Below, piece by piece: positions 61,317-64,000 of a DNA stretch of 64,000 nt. Every line of letters begins with the position of its first letter. Positions within the stretch are counted from its first letter, which is position 1. The position numbers and the translations under genes are program-made. The stretch lies in contig OX387198.1 in NCBI GenBank assembly GCA_947561715.1, forward strand, positions 13,950,001-14,014,000, read 5' to 3'. The DNA is from Ascidia mentula. Lineage: Eukaryota > Chordata > Ascidiacea > Phlebobranchia > Ascidiidae. The notes under the pieces were generated by a model, which saw only the letters and a program-made list of their open reading frames with translations, was not told the DNA's origin and made no database searches.

Positions 61317-61505
61317 GCCCCAACAAAAAAATTGTTATGCTGAAATGGTGTCAGATCTATACGGAGTTTTCTGAAATAGAACACGCATCTACAGATGCCT
61401 GAAGACACAAGATTTGATTTTTCCATTGACATACTCATGTTGTATTGATAAGCAGGAAGAAACTTGTCACAGGAAAATTCCTATATCTTCGACTAGACAA
61501 ACATA

Positions 61506-62643
61506 ATGCTTCACAGAGTATACGAAAGTGAGACAATTACAGACGAGTATATCAAATATCGTCCCAAGTATTCAAACGAAGTCAGAGACGTTGTTTTGGA
61601 TTATCTACGAAAAGATAAGTTCGATCATGACATTAAGTGTGAACTGATGGTTGAAGTTGGATGTGGAAACGGTCAAGCCACAAACCTGTTTGCTCCGTAT
61701 TTTAATAGAGTTTATGCAACCGACATCAGTGAGGCACAGATTGAACGAGCACAACAACAAAATAAATTTACAAATGTTGTTTATGAAGTCGGATGCAGTG
61801 AAGAATTGGTTGGTGTTGAAAACCAAAGTGTGGATTTGCTTTTAAGTGCTACAAGCGCCCATTGGTTTGATTTACCGCGCTTCTTTGCTGAAGCATCAAG
61901 GGTTTTGAAACCAGAAGGATGTCTTGTAATTATGACATATTATGATCCGGCATTGATTCCCCACCTTGAGAATAGAAAGCATTTTACGCAAGAGTTATCT
62001 GATTTACTAAACTTTTACATTTGTCACGGAAAATGCCACAACCTAAGAGCATACGATGAACTAAAACAAGGATATAAAAATATTTTCAACGAAATACCAG
62101 GCCAACAAAAGGAGACGCAAGTAGTGAAGGTACAGCAAATGTCCAGTATTGTGGATGGGGACCGATTATTTTTACTGCGCGGCGTGTAACATAGTTATTA
62201 TGCTTATGGGAAGTTAAAAATCGTATTCAAGTGAATTTTGGATTTACCTTGCTTTAATTATGCTTAGCTTTGTAAATATTGGACTAAACATTGCTATGGT
62301 AAAAAGTAAGAAACTGAAAAAAGCTTTCAAACAATGATACCTTGAGAACAAAAAATATCACTCAACGATATTTTATACACAGGTGACTCAAGAAAACTGG
62401 AGTTTGGCTTCAGCAAAAGGTTTTATTCGCTCAACCGATGCTTACCAACTGTACATGCAGCACGTTAATGATGTCCACGGCGGAAATATGACAAAGGAAG
62501 AAATAGCAGAACTCGATTCAGCGGAGATATTCGAAAAGAAAGTGAAGGATTTACTGGGAATATCTGGCAATTCGGTTAACGATGTTCTGTTTCATGCTCA
62601 GTTTCCTTGCACTATTTTGTTGGGTAAAATCCCATCGCCATAA
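61506..62643 (+). CDS. Class I SAM-dependent methyltransferase
   Basis: Two exons (61506-62129 and 62383-62643) joined in phase 0 give 294 residues. The first carries motif I (VEVGCGNGQATNLFAPYF, about residues 56-73), an acidic residue after the next strand (VYATDIS), motif IV-like (VDLLLSATSAHWFD) and post-IV (FAEASRVLKPEGCLVIM). The C-terminal exon has NWSLASAKGFIRSTDAY, seen in the small Methyltransf_11 group that includes trans-aconitate-methyltransferase-like proteins. Substrate unknown. Cytosolic, as no signal peptide or membrane segment is seen. ATG at 61506 is the first in frame. A fragment of the same gene lies 1.5 kb upstream. Confidence 0.88.
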
Positions 62644-62899
62644 ATTCAAAAATGAACTTTAAGCAATCCAAAACTTAAAGGACATTGCCTAAAAAGGCCA
62701 CATGGCCTAACCTAAAGTGTTGTGTCAGATATAATTGCAGATTGAAATCTTTTCTAAGAAAACATACTGTATGTATTTCACCATTATGCATAGCCACATC
62801 AAATTGCCACGACTGTATTTTTAAGTATGCTTGTGGTGCTGTTAGTCATCTTCTTCTGTCACATTGTTACTTTAATATGCTATCTTAAATATAGTCAGT

Positions 62900-63996
62900 T
62901 GGGGTAATTATCGGACAGTTAAAGTTATGGGGTAATTAGTGGACGCCACCATAGAAAAAATACTATGGTTCCCTCAAACTTTATCTTGTGCATGTGGTAA
63001 GCTGGAAGCCTCCCATAGTTAAAAATACCATGTGTTGTTTCTTCTGTGAAACACTGATAAAAAAAAGAATTTTTTTGTAATGGGGGTTTATTTCACAAAC
63101 TTTTTCAAACTAAGTGGATATAGTAATTTGTTAAAATTTAACAGTGTTTTAATGATTTGAAATTTCATTTAGGAAACACTGGCAGGTCAAGCCCTGAAGT
63201 TTTCAATGAAGGTTAACTCAAACCTCTACCTAGTCTGTCCTCTTAGAAAAATGCGTCCAATAATTACCCCATGCACATTTTTACATTCAGGGGTAATTAT
63301 TGGACACTGACACTACATATTAATATCATAGTACCAACTGTTTTGAGTGGTTATAACTGGGATTATATGTAATATAGGGGATGTGGGATGTGGGCAATTC
63401 AAAATAACAAGTTTGGATGATTCGAATTCTAAGCTATTCAAATCCAAATTCCAATTTTAAATCAAATTATCGAATTTAGTTTTATAACTTTTCCATAAAT
63501 TTCATCACATTAATTCTTCACCTATTTTCTTTTTATAAACATGGCATCAATGGCATGTAACAATTAAGAGATTATTACACTCATGCAGACCTTCGAAAAC
63601 AGTCAATTACTCTATTATGCAACCTGCAAAAACAGAATATTATGCAGTATTTTGGATTCGATTTAACTATTCTAGAATAGTGTGTTATTCTATATAGCCC
63701 CTTCCTTTATGTAAATGCAATAACCTCAATAAGAATGCCTAGAAAATAGATACAAAAACCAACAAAACTTTGGAATACCAGGAATTTATGAGGTGGATAA
63801 ACATTAACAAATCAGCAGTGTCGGGAAATTAGCAGACATTAAGAAAATTGGCGAGTAAACCCACATGATATGTAATATATCAGTGTCTGCACTTTATTTC
63901 CACATCTCATTGAACAAAAGGTTGTAAACCTGTTTTAAATTCACCTGAAACAGCATAGATTTGGCAAGTTTAGTACACTGTCCAACAATTACCCCA
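62900..63996. mobile_element. Repeat with inverted GGGGTAATTATCGGACA termini
   Basis: The left end GGGGTAATTATCGGACA is mirrored by TGTCCAACAATTACCCC close to the window edge. Inside, GGGGTAATTAGTGGAC (62930) and two further inverted copies at about 63256-63306 repeat the motif. The interior is A+T-rich with no long open frame. It may be one 1.1-kb element with sub-terminal repeats or two adjacent copies; the edge prevents a decision. Confidence 0.6.
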
Positions 63997-64000
63997 CATG

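Larger units (their letters stand above)
57826..61505. other. Intergenic region with repeats and a gene fragment
   Basis: 3.7 kb between the disordered-protein gene and the methyltransferase. It holds a methyltransferase fragment (59923-60045), a palindromic element (60051-60303) and a foldback repeat (60818-61316), listed separately. I see nothing supportable in 58460-59900. Confidence 0.5.

Overview
This is a eukaryotic nuclear window: A+T-rich, with short introns bounded by GT...AG, long interrupted genes and many small DNA-transposon derivatives. The gene content (mosaic VWA/sushi/VWD/C8/TIL/WxxW secreted proteins, cytosolic SULT-type sulfotransferases, HLCS, RFC5) points to an animal. 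Compact introns and tight same-strand packing of three genes suggest an invertebrate chordate, most likely a Ciona-like ascidian. The species is an inference and was not checked by any search.

Layout. 1-1347: no gene seen. 1348-17263 (minus) and 18347-29955 (minus): two tandem paralogues for large secreted mosaic proteins. Both have a near-identical signal peptide, a sushi domain, three VWD-C8-TIL modules, an EGF-like exon and a C-terminal WxxW domain. The left copy also carries a von Willebrand A region between signal peptide and sushi domain that the right copy lacks.

30689-38255 (minus): a tight block transcribed in the order RFC5 (replication factor C subunit 5), a 66-residue prefoldin-like protein resembling the mammalian ASDURF microprotein, then HLCS (holocarboxylase synthetase). 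The small ORF ends only 32 nt before the HLCS start codon, so the block looks dicistronic or operon-like. Introns of HLCS and RFC5 hold hAT-like elements with readable 8-bp target duplications, one with a second element nested inside it.

39884-46316: a sulfotransferase cluster with one frameshifted gene (+), one decayed remnant, one intact gene (+) and one intact gene (-). 50284-57825 (+): a long, largely disordered, Arg/Ser/Pro-rich protein that I do not recognise, with an 18-bp coding minisatellite and a folded-looking C-terminal third; a large intron holds an inverted complex of tRNA-like repeats. 57826-61505: intergenic, with a degenerate methyltransferase fragment and two palindromic repeats. 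61506-62643 (+): a two-exon SAM-dependent methyltransferase. 62900-63996: a repeat with inverted GGGGTAATTAT termini.

Functionally the genes are separate: secreted gel- or matrix-type proteins, clamp loading (RFC5), biotin attachment (HLCS), chaperone-type (ASDURF-like), sulfonation (SULTs) and methyl transfer. No pathway links them, except possible co-expression of the RFC5/ASDURF-like/HLCS block. Exon ends were read by eye from splice dinucleotides and reading frame. They are firm for RFC5, HLCS, the sulfotransferases and the methyltransferase, and approximate elsewhere.
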